DNA of 64,000 nucleotides, from NCBI GenBank assembly GCA_002081555.1, contig MZNV01001521.1, positions 1 to 64,000 on the forward strand, read 5' to 3'. This stretch comes from Protostelium mycophagum (Eukaryota; Evosea; Variosea; Protosteliida; Protosteliaceae). Position 1 is the stretch's first letter. Every line of letters begins with the position of its first letter. The notes beneath the pieces are model-generated. The model did not search any database. It saw only the letters and a list, made by a program, of their open reading frames with translations, and was not told where the DNA came from. The position numbers were made by a program, and so were the translations under genes. This document shows, in pieces, positions 36,801 through 48,475 of the stretch.

Positions 36801-39735
36801 CCGCGAAATTTCAGTATCTCGCCTCCAAGACGTGGCGTTTTGTATGTCTTTCAATCCTTCCTCTTATTAAATTTATTTTTGCTTGCTCCAAGCATCTTCT
36901 CTTCGCTTTTTCCTAGAAATTTCAGAACAAATCCACCCATCTACAACTCACTCTCAAAAAAGTAAAACACTGAGACATCACACGAAGTGCGATGCGATGT
37001 CGTAACTCCCTTATCTCTGATGCCCTGCTGCGCCATTTTTTGATGATTGTAGAGAGAGTCCACGCATTGAGATCCAAAATGGCTGTGAATAATCTCTTCG
37101 TCCTCGTCGGTTTCCACCTCGATAATTCTACGAAATTTCAGTCATTTCCACCATCTACAACGCCACCAAGTTACGTACCGGGATGTCGGTGATCTACAAC
37201 GATATCGTGCATGGGAATATTCAGGGAATAGTTGACCCATCTAAACATCAAACGCGTCTGCTGTGGGTTCAGCCGCCAATATTCCTTTGACTTCTCCGTG
37301 AAATTTCTCCAATTATGGAACAATCTCTCCACCAATTTGGATCTGTAAAAGTGCTCCACGACCTTCTTTCTATTTCGGTTTTGTGCATTCATCAGTGTGA
37401 AAAACTTGAGTTGGCTGAAAGCGCGCCTCAATGTTTTGATCCGGTGTAATTCTGTGACGGCAGCTAGTTGTAGACGGCGTCTTGCGGTAAAATCGAACCA
37501 CTGAGAATCAATTATTTTTAATTATCTAAAAATAGAATTCTATTCTTGAAACAATCTCCATAGTTCAATAAAAAATCAGAAAATAATCACCTTGGTGAAA
37601 CACTGCTTTACTCTATTATGCTCGTACAACATAAGTGCGTTCATCCACTTTTGCACTGCCGCTCCCCTCTCTATCTGCATCATATGCGTAGTCCTATTAT
37701 ACTGAGTCCAAAAAGATGGTCAAAATGGACCACCATTTTGGCGGGAAACTCACTTTTTCCATTGGCCGAAACATCTGTTCATGACTCTTAGTCTTCTGTA
37801 TCGGATAGCCTCTTCCTCATTAGGCTTCTTATCGTCTGGAATACTGAATTAATCGTTGTAGATGAAGTCAATAATTGTATCTCAATGGCAGCGTCAGTGC
37901 AACAGATAATAGTGTGGCTCTGCCTCTTCAAAAAGTATGTGGTGTTTTTAAGACATCAAGAGAGTTGTGTTCATGCAAGTTGGTTTTTGGCTGGAGGCAT
38001 GTGCGTCAGGTTTACAATCGGTGTCTTCTAGATTTTGAAAACATCACTGGAGAACGTCTCACTCTTTTGGTCCACTTCTGAGTCATCTACAACGGAAGAA
38101 AACATGTCTGCGAAAACTCGCTTGTTCATGGAACTGAGAGGACCCTGCATCACTTGGCTCATGTCTTTACGCAATCTCAGCGGGGGCTCCCCGTCTTTTC
38201 CAAAATATCTGGGTTTGATAGATCTATTTTTAGTGTCATCACTCGTTGTAGATGTGAGATAAACAGAAAGAGGTACCCGCTGAGAGAGTCCGAAAACAAC
38301 CTTTTCCGAGGGCCTTGGCTGCCGAAAAACTCAAGGTTGCTGCCTCCATCAAGTCTGATTGCGGGGGGAGTGTAAGGGTTAATCATATCTTCGTATCCAT
38401 TCAGCCTTCCACTGTGCCCTGAGATCTTTCAATGAAAATTCTCGGAGTGTTCACAGAAATTTGTGAGAATTTTCTCGGAAAATTCACCCTCACGGATAGA
38501 TTTCTCCATCTTTGGGGTGGCAAGTGTGGCGATTAATTCTGATAGTCCAAGTGGCCGGGCCAAAGATCCAGACATTCTCATCTACAACGAGTCAACCTCT
38601 TCCGTTATATTATTACACGTGTTTGTGTAGCACAAAAAAGTGTCTTTTGCTTCGTGCTGCTGCATCTTCAGGACAATGTGGACTTACTTCTTCCAAATAG
38701 AGCTCATTAAGATCAAATGCTGGCCTCGTTGTAGATTTCATATCACCTCTGGCAACGGCTAGCACCCACCTGCAGAAAATCAGAATCGATTTCTCCGTTT
38801 AGATATGGTGTTTCTGTTTTTACAGAGATTGTTGATGAGTTTGTAAATAAAGACCTTTTCCAGTATTTTCGCAGTAATTTTTCGTGGTGAAAATTCTGTG
38901 AAATGTTCTTTTTTTCCAAGTCTCTTCTGATATCATGAAATTTCTGCCACCAATCCTGTGATGGATATTGAGACATCTTCCTCAGAAATTTCACGTATTG
39001 GCTTTGCATTACTTCGGATAACTGTACAAAATAAATGAGCCTCATCATTTTGCACATTGACCGAAAAATTTTTTAATGTGATTTTCTGGCAAATCTTTTC
39101 TTGGAAAAAAAATTTCAAGGTACCTGATGTCTCTTTGCTAAAATTTGAAAAGTCTCAAGGACTTTTTGAATAGAAAAACTCCAGCTGCTTTTGCCAATCC
39201 TCTCTGCACGTGCGTCCAACATCGTCAACATCTCCCTGATCAGTGACATTTCTGAACGCTTCAGTTTCTAGTCATTTGTCTGCACGCACAGAATAAAAGA
39301 TGTGAATGTCTTGAAAATACATGAATTTAAATTTGAAAATGGCGCCAAAATTGCTGACCTATCTGAGTTCCATGTGTGCGTCTACCAGAGACAGTCGTGG
39401 TGGCTTCTCCATCAGAGGAATCGCTCTCATTTAACCTCTTTAGCAATTCTCTGCAAGATGTCACATCACTCAAGCGATTACAGCCTAAACGATGATCTAA
39501 TTATTACCTTCTTTTGATGATGACATCTGCCTTTGTTGTTTTGCTTCCTGTTGGTTGCTTAGTATCTGAGGACGCCAACACCTTTTTTGCTGGAATCTTC
39601 CTCTGTCTCTCCAAAAAGCTGTTGGTTTCCAGACGTGAAGCTTTATTTTGAGCTCTTTAGAATGTCAGAGTATGATGGATGATTCAACTCAGAAACTTAC
39701 CCTATTGGCTCTTTTTTTCGGTTTCGAAGGTCCAT
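30817..39735 (-). CDS. SFI1: SFI1-like centrin-binding repeat protein
   Basis: A very long gene of some 25-30 small exons. The encoded protein repeats the Sfi1 signature (hydrophobic-x2-F/L-x2-W-K/R every about 30 residues). Examples are LLGGILFRWRNYIKSH, FVAWRRKGK, AVLNNWAALIRISREKWQKA, LRRIIRCWGDETHRIK, HIFCAWRDYTFQ, VSLAFENWKKFTQ, KRLWNKWTFATQFH, LFHNWRNFTEKSKEYW, IFTDWRITTK and FLAWKDVTKYMG. Such repeats form long helices that bind centrin at the spindle pole or centriole. The start MDLRNRKKEPI at 39735 splices in phase (ATA GG|A) to GAQNKASRLETNSFLERQRK. The last exon ends LQLVRKWAKR stop at 30817-30819. An E2F-like site lies about 125 bp upstream. Introns are unusually rich in GAAATTTC, TCTACAAC and TGACGTCA motifs. 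Individual exon limits were not all resolved. Confidence 0.85.
34824..34848. repeat. Inverted repeat GTTGTAGACGG / CCGTCTCTACAAC
   Basis: Two inverted copies of the dispersed motif separated by one base, GTTGTAGACGG-A-CCGTCTCTACAAC, with a 2-nt insertion in the right arm. It could form a 10-11 bp hairpin. It lies in the SFI1-like gene and may be part of an exon (VETVRLQ frame on the minus strand). Confidence 0.7.
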
Positions 39736-39859
39736 GTCGTCCTCTTAAGGGACATGATGATTAATGAACGAGAGAGAAGAAGCAGATCAAAGAGATGACC
39801 GTGTGAGCGGGAGCGCGGGAGTTTGAAATACAAACTACCGTAAAATTTATTGTCCGAGC

Positions 39860-39873
39860 TTTTTGGCGGGAAA
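39860..39873 (+). promoter_or_regulatory. E2F-like site between SFI1 and CCDC115
   Basis: TTTTTGGCGGGAAA lies 125 bp upstream of the SFI1-like start and 165 bp upstream of the CCDC115 start, in a 302-bp divergent promoter. It matches the E2F/DP consensus. Regulation is inferred. Confidence 0.4.
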
Positions 39874-40037
39874 CAGCCTTTACCCCAACAACACAGTGTT
39901 ATAAATCTTGATGGGAACATGACTTCTTCTCTCAGAGCCATTTTGTCTTTGAGAAAAGATCATGTGTGAGATTGGAAGTCTTGTATGTGCAAGCCACTTA
40001 CGCGACGAGAGATGCCAGAGACAAATCCATTTTGAAA

Positions 40038-41349
40038 ATGGCAGACGAGGAGTATTATCAGATCTGTTTGGAGTTGGATCAACTGGTACAACAGTTTTAT
40101 GAGATTCGAGAGGAGTATAAATCGCAGCATGAATCCCTCGTCACCTTTGTGAAAAATGTGAGTAGAATGTGTGTGATTTCTGTCTAATTCTCGCTAGGGA
40201 TTTTGGAGTATGTCCAAAGCCAGAAGAAGTGGAGGTAGTGCAGTTCTTCTCGATTCATCACAATATAAAACACAATGTGTGGCTTTGAAACGCTTCGAAC
40301 TGTCGAGGTATTCCTTCACATTTTGTTGCGATTGATCGTCTCTAGTGACGATGAATTCAATCTCGTGAGCTTAGACCCAGGAGCTTGTCAGACTGATGAT
40401 AATCAAAGAAAGAAGAAGGTGAGTTCCACTGCTCACTCAGATGAATAAGTTCTGTACATCAAATCATTTTAGCATGTAACATATGCTACCGTTTGACGTA
40501 TCAAGTTGATCGAAGGATGGAATCAGATCGTCACAGCGAAAGAAGAGATGGAAAAATACAGGATAGGGAATTACTGGCTGCGAGATGATGAAAAAGAGGT
40601 ACCCAATCATTCCAAGAATCGGTGTCAATGATCACAGCAAGAACCACACAAAGAGGCCCCACAATTGAGTCAGGAAGAGTTAGACGAAATCCAGCAGAGA
40701 ATAGAAAAGAAGGAGAAGATGAAACGGCGTCTGCAGAATGACCCCATCTTCTGGTTTGGTTTGCTACCTTCTCCAGCTTTAAAACAGACGCAGAAAGACT
40801 TCTCTGCAGGTACCATCATTGATCATGTATTACTATCATCACCATTCGATTGTCAGAGATCACTCTGGAATGAACTGTTTTGCAGCTTTGCTGCAAATCT
40901 CTAGAATTAGAAAGATACATAGACATCACATGGACACATCGTTTTGCATCATCAGAATACGTCCGGTGCTTTTCCTGCGTATTTTTGGTATTGCAAAAGT
41001 TGGTCGGATTTCCCCAGATCTCGGGAATGAACACGTTAATTACCGAGATCTTTACCGTGGTGCAGGGAATCTGACTGTTTACTGCAATATGATGTCGTGA
41101 CGTCATCAGAATTTTGTTCATGTGTTAACATGTCATTCACATGTTCATTACCGAGAACTGAGGAATCAAATTTGCATTAGAGCCGTTAACAAATTGCATC
41201 TATAGATGGTTAAGACATCTGACGAGCCTGCAGGCGTAGATCAAGTGGGGAGACTTTTAGTTATAAAAATGAGATTAGCAAGAGTTGAAGAGAAATACCA
41301 AGAACTCATAGAGTCTAAAAATAGATGTAAAATGGAGTCTGCCACGTGA
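40038..41349 (+). CDS. CCDC115: CCDC115/VMA22-type V-ATPase assembly factor
   Basis: An ER-associated chaperone for assembly of the proton-pumping V-ATPase. Exons: MADEEYYQICLELDQLVQQFYE...FVKN (helical N-terminus), GFWSMSKARRSGGSAVLLDS with QYKTQCVAL (matches the family W-x-S-L-A-K-A-R-Y block), DDEFNLVSLDPGACQTDDNQ, LIEGWNQIVTAKEEMEKYR, and QEPHKEAPQLSQEELDEIQQ...NDPIFWFGLLPSPALKQTQK, which is the hallmark D-P-x-x-W-F-G-x-L-x-P-x-x-L-x-x-A/T-Q-x-x-F. The last exon (about 41205-41349) is a coiled coil, GVDQVGRLLVIKMRLARVEE. A long intron (about 40809-41204) carries several TTACCG/CACGTTAA motifs. An in-frame ATG at 39966 upstream was not chosen because family proteins begin with this helix. 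Confidence 0.85.
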
Positions 41350-41633
41350 AGGTGTAGCCTCGGTGTAGTGGTGATATGCACATTTTGCTTACCGAGAGAT
41401 TTTGCGATGCCTACAACGTGGGAAGCTTTCCAACGAATAATAGACCGTTCCTGAACATCTTCATTTGTAAAGACATTGACATGTAATTAATGTGTTCATT
41501 ACCGAGGACTGGGGAATCCGATCAAACTGTCATCTGCACAGCCTTATCTTCACATTGGAACGATCATTCTAAGCATTTGGAAATCTGATGAGAAGAAGCA
41601 TTTCAAAAATGATGTTACTTTATTCTCTTGTTA

Positions 41634-42760
41634 TCAACCGCATCCGTGCGGCAGGGCCAGAAGATAGCTGTACCCGAGATATCCTCCATGATCAAAGATG
41701 TTCGTCATCCATAAACCCCCATTGCAACTTGGGTCTACACAATCGTCATCTTCATTTATCCACAAGAAATTTACCTTCGGTCTTGCATTTCTTGAACACA
41801 TCACTCGATGTGAACCAGTACTCACAATCTACATGTTCAGAACCTAAGAACACCGGAGGAAGTCTCGGCACGGGGTCTCTGTTGTGTGTGATGCGGAAGG
41901 ACTTTTCGAGGTATTTTCTGTCCAGATAACTGGCAAAGTCCGGGTTTCCGACTCTTGGAGAGCCAAAAGTCCATAACTCCACGGGGTTGTGGACTTCGTC
42001 TGTGGTGATGAGAAAATGAAGGGGTGATCAAGTGTTTGAGGTGCGGCTCTAACTACCGACCTTTGATGGCGAGCTCGGCAGCTGCGATTGTGGCGATGGC
42101 ACCACCAAGAGAATGTCCGGTGACGATGATTGGAAAGTCGGGGAACAAGCTGGATAACTCTTTTCCAGCCATGATGACATCTTCTCTGATGGCTGGATCG
42201 TGTCAGATATGTCTGCAATGGCAATCACAAGAACGCACACATATAAGCAGCCAAGAAACCTCCATGGACAAGGGCCCCTGGGATGGCATTTTCAAAAGGA
42301 GGTGATTTCCAGAACCATGCATCAGAGAGGTAGTTTAGAACTCCGATCAATTTTGTTCCTCTGAAGGAAAATACAACTGTCTTTGTCAGATTCAATTTGA
42401 ATGGATGATCTTACTGGAATTGTTGGATACACCGGCAAATCCGAAAATGCTATGGTGCTTGCCACTGAAAGAATGTGTGACAGAGAACTTGCTGGAGGAC
42501 TCCTCTTTTTGACACCAATAACAGCTCCTTTTAGATGTTAAGGAATTTTTCAATCAAGAGAAATGATGATACCATGATTCGACGCTTTTTTGTCCACAGG
42601 ATGCAGCATAAGCGTACATCAGGACCGGTGTGGCGCTTTCTATGGTAAAGTTCTGTCTATGGACCGGCATATATGCATCCGCCTCATATACAGTATGATG
42701 TTGTGCATGAGCAACAACAATAAAGAAGCAGAGAACCGCAATGAGTTGCTGTGATGCCAT
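41634..42760 (-). CDS. Secreted class 3 (fungal/plant-type) lipase
   Basis: Signal peptide MASQQLIAVLCFFIVVAHAQ, then a propeptide-like region and ESSSKFSVTHSFSGKHHSIFGFAGV. FRGTKLIGVLNYLSDAWFW (oxyanion F-R-G-T), GALVHGGFLAAYM, SIREDVIMAGKELSSLFPDF and the nucleophile elbow VTGHSLGGAIATIAAAELA follow. Then come ELWTFGSPRVGNPDFASYL, RITHNRDPVPRLPP (catalytic Asp) and HVDCEYWFTSSDVF. The catalytic His lies in the IFDHGGYLGY block before the stop at 41634. This matches lipase_3 triacylglycerol hydrolases. To join CKTE to DDDCVDPSCNGG the sequence needs either a 25-nt intron (GTAAAT...TGAAG) or a one-base frame change. Extracellular digestion is the likely role. Confidence 0.9.
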
Positions 42761-43050
42761 AAACCGGTCCAAGTTTCTCATCGCCGCGGGTTTTCGATGA
42801 ATACTCTTTACGTACGGATAAAAGTTTATCCGAAGACAAAAACGTCACAAGTGACAATTTGCAACCAAAGACGTCCGAAGTTCGGATAAACTTTTCAAGG
42901 CACCAAACCCCCTCAGCCTATACGTCAATTCCACGTCATTTACCGCGGGTCGCGGTAAGAATTTGAGGGCCTTGTTGGTAAGACCAACATATTGTCAGAT
43001 GAATGATTAAAATCGAGTGGAACACTTGGCATGTTTATGAAACTTTAGAG
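42761..43050. other. Intergenic region with inverted repeats
   Basis: It holds CGGATAAAAGTTTATCCG (42815-42832), an 8-bp inverted repeat with a 2-bp spacer. A further copy, TTCGGATAAACTTTTC, lies about 60 bp on and is inverted to the first. CATTTACCGCGGGTCGCGGTAAG follows at about 42935-42960, another inverted repeat of the TTACCG family. No gene seen. Confidence 0.6.
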
Positions 43051-45130
43051 TTATTTCTCGTGACTCTTAATCCCTACATCAGGCAGCTCCAAATCAACAC
43101 GACGAAGTGGGCGGTACTGCAATGATAAACATCCAAGACTGTTTCGGAAACAAAGACTCACCAAAAGTGCTGTTGCTGCTATGCACGTTCCTATGCATCC
43201 CATAATGACAAAGAGCAGTGCCGCACCTGCAATTCTTAATGAGATGGTCATCTACAACGACAATTTACTCACCCCGCCCTGGTCCTGTTCCTAAAATAGG
43301 ACCGAAAATTGGCGCCAAGAATCCTGTCTTGCTCATCGCTGGCTCGAAGATTTGGTCCGCGAGGGGTCCCGCCAAAATGGAGGCGGCGGGAAGTGCCAAT
43401 TGCTGTATCGTTTTTTGTAACCCTATGACACGACCCTGACACGATCAATTCAAAATTTGAAAACGTGAAAAGGCGGGAAAATACCTGCATATCGAGGGGT
43501 GCCTTGGCTTGCCATATGCTCTCTCTGCAAACCCTCACTAATGGCACAAAGAACATATAAAAGAAGGCTGTAACGGTCACTTTTTCCGGAATTCCACAGA
43601 AACTTCGGTGACTTACCGACTGAAAGAATGAAGAATGCGTTGGGAAAGAGGCCGCATGCGGAGAGCAGAATCGCCTGAAATAAACCGATGTACAGAACAG
43701 CGAGGACCTTTCTCTTTTTTGGCCCGGTGTAGAAGGCCAGTATGATGCTGTGTGACGTCATCAATCATTCTGAATATTCTAGAAGATTTGTGCTTTGCTG
43801 CAATTTGCAAGCACAGCACCAGTATCTGAGAAGAAAAGAGATGAATTGACTGTATATATTGTTGTGATACATCTAATCATCATCTGTACATCAGATGACG
43901 TCATACCTGCCAAAAAGAGCACCACCCCCAGAAGCGGTGAGAACACCACCCAACACGTTCTCTGACGCAAAATTCATGACCCTGAAGACTCGTCATGTGA
44001 GCCCGTTTCGGAGAACAGATCCTCAGAATCATTTGTTTGTAATTTGCACAAAAAAAATTGCAGTTGTAGATCCACTCACATCGGGGTCATCAAGACCTGG
44101 ATCATGCCTGAACAAAATTGAGTCCAACTTAAAAATAGAATCATTCCGACAAGCCCTGGTCTCTGGCGGATGTAATTCCATGCACCGGAAATTTCTCCGA
44201 AAAGGCTGCCCGCGCCTGTTGAGAGTGTCATATTGACATTTGATGACGTCATATACCTTCTTGACCCTCTTTTGATTTCGGAGCTGGGGGGACATTAATC
44301 CCCAGGGACAAGACCGTTGCTATGGTGAAGGTTATCTACAACGAATCGAATCAATCTTTTTTCAATGTACATTTATAAATATAAAACTGCTACATATCAA
44401 CGAAAGGTGCACAGGGTTCGATCCCTCCCTCCCCTTTTCTTTGTATTTCAACTATATAACTTCGAGATCTCACCAACTCTAAAGCGAAAACCGAAGATAA
44501 TCCACCAGAGACGACCAGCTGACCGCCGATCAGTGGGGCTAATAACATAGATATAGCCGGTGCCGCTTGGTTCATCCCTTGGAATTTCTTCTTTTCATCG
44601 TTCGGAATGAGGAGTATGACGGAGGAAGTGAACGCGGGCCATTGAAAGGCATTGGCGCCAGAACCTACGATTTAAATTTTGAATGGTGAACTTCGAAAAG
44701 TATTATTTGTTCACTTACCTATCGCAGAGACAATATAAATGTGCCACGTCTGTAACATTCCGTATTGATAGAGGAGGAAAAGTATTCCAGTGCTGAAAGC
44801 AGAGACACAGTCGCTGATGAACATGACCTTCTTTCGTGGATATCTGCGGGTGTTCAGAGAGGTTGATGTGTTCCCTCGAACCTGTCGCAAAAGGCACCTC
44901 CCACAGGCGACAGAAAGAAGCTTGGGAGCTCCGCAAAGACAGTGATTAGGGCAAACTTATGCATCGATCAGATAAAAATGGATCATTGGAGCTCTCACTT
45001 GGGTGACTGAGCCACTATCACGGTATGTCCAGACTCTGAGAGCGAAGCGAGTCACATCCGTTCCGAGTAAGGACAGAAATTGACCGAACCACAAAGACAA
45101 GAATGCTCGATTACTCGTCTTCTCCGTCAT
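43051..45130 (-). CDS. MFS transporter, MFS_3 (bacterial exporter-like) type
   Basis: Starts MTEKTSNRAFLSLWFGQFLSLLGTDVTRFALRVW and continues through about ten exons: KFALITVFAELPSFFLSPVGGAFCDRF (loop D-R motif), KKVMFISDCVSAFSTGILFLL, NAFQWPAFTSSVILLIPNDE (M-F-S_3 hallmark Q-x-P-x-F-x-x-S), APAISMLLAPLIGGQLVVSGG, GILFLLYQYG, GLVGMILFLSW, NVLGGVLTASGGGALFG, VLAVLYIGLFQAILLS, IWQAKAPLDMQGRVIGLQKT, LALPAASILAGPLAD, and GAALLFVIMGCIGTCIAATA before a short tail and stop at 43051. That gives about 12 transmembrane helices. The family is common in bacteria (EntS-like small-molecule exporters) but rare in animals. The gene here has ordinary short introns, so any acquisition is not recent. It is divergent from GluRS with 130 bp between starts. 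Confidence 0.88.
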
Positions 45131-45260
45131 GGCACTTGATCGTGTTGTGTTGTGTTCTGCGTTTTCGAAAATGATGATTTACGTAAAATCAAGTTTTCAG
45201 ATCTACAACGGGGTTGTGGATTTTCTTTGATGAGAAATCACATCGAATATCACATACGAT

Positions 45261-48200
45261 ATGGCCGTGGTTTTGGAGTACGACACAAACAGTTCTCTCA
45301 GTGCCGTCTTGGAGACGGCCGTTCAACTCGGTAAAGTCACTGGAGTGAACAAAGTAAAACGTGATGTCGTTCAAGCTAGCGTCGATGGGTATGTTTATCA
45401 TCATTCTATTCATCGCCCATTGATCTCTTCAGAAATGTTCTGAAGGGACTTCATTCCGTGTTGAGATATCTGGCCAGAGTCCACCCTGAAGCCGGTCTCT
45501 ACGGAAAATCTGCTCTTGGATCCTCTCAGGTGAGGATGATCATAAAAAAACTGTTACATATATGCATCTGTTTGACATGTGCAGGTCGATGAGTGGTTAG
45601 ATCTCGTCGTCTCGTCTAACGTTCAAAACGCCAGCAAAGACGACGTCACCAAGCTTGTGGATCAACTTGATTCCCACTTACAGCTGAGATCCTTCCTCGC
45701 CGATTACCGTGTTACCATCGCCGACCTCAGTTTCTTCCACCACTTGACATGTGAGTTGAAATCCTCTTCAAATGAATATGATTTACATTGTCGCAGCTAA
45801 CGCAGGTTGGGAGTCTCTCTCTGCTGCTGCTAAAAAGAAGGTCAACTTTGATCGTTGGTTCGAATACGTCAGAGAGCTCGTCTCTTCTCACAGCCAGGGA
45901 ACTGCTGGTGCCACCAAGGCCCTTGCCAAAGGTGATGATCTTGACTTGTCGTTTTATTACACCAAGAAATAATAAAAATATTTCATACACAGAACCAAAA
46001 CCCAGAAGATGTATCATTTCGATCATGTTTTCTTCTCATATCAAAAGATTTACCTTTTCAAGGAGCCACCAGCACCAACACCAAAGCCGGATCCCAAGGT
46101 TCTTTCTCTAACCTCGAGTTGAAGGGTGCCAAAGAAGGTGAGATGGTGACCCGTTTCCCTCCAGAGCCCTCTGGATACCTCCACATCGGACACGCCAAGG
46201 CCGCCCTCTTAAACAACTATTACGCACAGGCATACAACGGCAAGCTCATCATCCGTTTTGATGACACGAACCCCTCTAAAGAGAAGGAGGAATATGTCGA
46301 TTCCATCATGGCCGATCTCGCTGTGATGGAGATCAAGCCTTCTGGACCCATCACTTACACTTCTGATTATTTCCCTCAGCTCGAGAAGTACTGCGAGAAG
46401 GTGAGACCCCTCTATATGACTCTGACAAACAACGATCGTCCATCGCAATCTCACTCTGACGACAAATCGTATTCACATGCAAAATATTTTTTCTAAATGA
46501 AAAGAAAAGTTATTCTGACCTCTTAAAGCTTCTGAGCGAAGGAAACGGATACGTCGATGACACACCCGTGGAGAAGATGAGAGAGGAGAGAGACAAGGGG
46601 ATCATCTCACAAAGAAGAAACGACAGTGTGGAGGACAACTTGAAGAGATGGAAGGAGATGCTCGCCGGTTCGAAGGAGGGAGCCAAGTGTGTGGTTCGTG
46701 CCAAGATCGACATGCAGTGCAAGAACAAGGTGAATGTTTTTTTAATTTACAGTATTTTTGAGGTTTTGTTGCCGCTTTGCCAGCAGACATACATTGACAG
46801 AATAATGAAATGAGGCATTGTGTTGCAATTATTCTGTCATGTCACAATGAGTTTATAACCAAAATCATCTTGGCAATTATGACTTGAGCTTGTGCTGAGA
46901 ATATAAACGAACATCTTCTAGTCTCTTTATGCTTGATGGCAACTACAACCGTATATAAATGCACCTTTATGAGTACTTCAAAATATTGATATAAATAGGT
47001 CCTCAGAGATCCCTCCATGTACCGTGTTGTTGCAGACGTCCCTCACCACCGCACTGGCACAAAGTACAAGGCTTATCCCCTCTACGACTTCGCTTGCCCC
47101 GTTGTAGACAGCTTGGAAGGTGTGACACACGCTCTCCGTTCCAGCGAGTACCACGACAGAAACCCATTGTACGACTGGGTATTAGATGCTCTCAAGTTGA
47201 GGAAAGTCATCATTCAGGTGCGTCTACAACGACAATTTTCGATTTTTTGTTTAATTCCATGTGGTTCTGATGTGGGTAATTTGAAGATTTAAAGATCGCA
47301 GGATTTCAGCAGACTCAACTTCTCTCACATGCTCTTGTCAAAGAGAAAGCTCCAGAAGATGGTCGACGCAGGAATTGTAGACGGCTGGGACGACCCCCGT
47401 TTCCCCACCATCAGAGGTCTCTTGAGAAGAGGTTTGACTGTGGAGGGTATCAAACAGTTCATCTTGTCTCAGGTAGATTTCCCTCCAAATTAATGATTTG
47501 CATTTTGAAACAATCAGGGTGCCAGCAAGTCTCTCAACTTGATGGAGGTCGAGAAGTTGTGGGCTTTGAATAAGAAGATCATTGACCCCGTCATCCCCAG
47601 GTCATCCATCTACTCCGTTGTAGACGCGAAGGTTTGCTGAAATTTCACAGATACACCAGTATCGCAAAGAACGGAAGAGTGCTATTGGAGCTTGTTGACG
47701 GACCAGCTCAGCCAGAGCAGAAGAGCGTTTTGAGACACAAGAAGAACCCCACTCTCGGCCACAAGGTGATTACCGTTGAAATTTCGCGGGAAATCTGATG
47801 TTTTGTGCACACTGTGTAGTACATTCGCGGAAATAACCGTTGTAGATCCTTTCATACGGAAACAGAATCTGGTTGGAGGGTGTTGATGCCGCTGCCATCC
47901 AGCAAGGAGAAGAGGTGATTTCCCGCCTTTTTCTACGTTCAAAATTCAAATTGCCAGGTCACCCTCATGGACTGGGGAAATGCCATTGTCGACACCATCG
48001 AGAAGGCCGACGACAAGTTGGTGCTCAAGGGACGTCTTAATCTTGCCGGTGACATCAAGGCTACTTCTAAGAAGTTGACTTGGCTTGCCGACATCCCTGA
48101 CCTCTTAAACGTGACACTCGTCGCATACGACCACCTCCTTACCGTCCAAAAGCTCGACGAAAACGACACAAACTGGCTCGAGACTTCCATCAACAAGAAC

Positions 48201-48475
48201 TCCAAGCACGACGTGAGATTTGAAATTTGAAATTTCGTATTTGGCGGGAAAAATAACCGTTGCAGATCCATGCAGTGGCTGATGCCAACATGAGAGTGTT
48301 GAAGAAGGGAGACAAACTCCAGCTCGAGAGAAGAGGATACTTCATTGTAGACGAGCCTCACGTCAGAGACGGACTCCCCATGGTGCTCATCGAGATCCCC
48401 GATGGACACACTAATGAGAAGGGTGCTAGTGTCTTGACAGCCAACGCGAGAACCTCAACAAGAGGCAAAAAGTAA
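45261..48475 (+). CDS. Cytosolic glutamyl-tRNA synthetase (stand-alone)
   Basis: Charges tRNA-Glu. It starts [20 protein letters not shown] with a GST-like N-terminal domain ([15 protein letters not shown], about 45.2-45.95 kb). The class I catalytic core follows: [21 protein letters not shown] (HIGH motif), [90 protein letters not shown] (KMSKS equivalent L-S-K-R-K) and [20 protein letters not shown]. The C-terminal anticodon-binding beta-barrels end [20 protein letters not shown] with a stop at 48473-48475. It matches the GluRS half of animal EPRS, but no WHEP or ProRS part follows, so the enzyme is not fused here. About 11 exons. Two exons contain GTTGTAGAC as the codons Val-Val-Asp. Confidence 0.96.

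Noticed and set aside
42240-42275. Apparent 28-nt intron in the lipase (GTGTGCG...TTGCAG)
   Set aside because: A donor two bases on and an acceptor at GATCCAG give a normal 46-nt intron that restores the frame (AAYMSIREDVIM).
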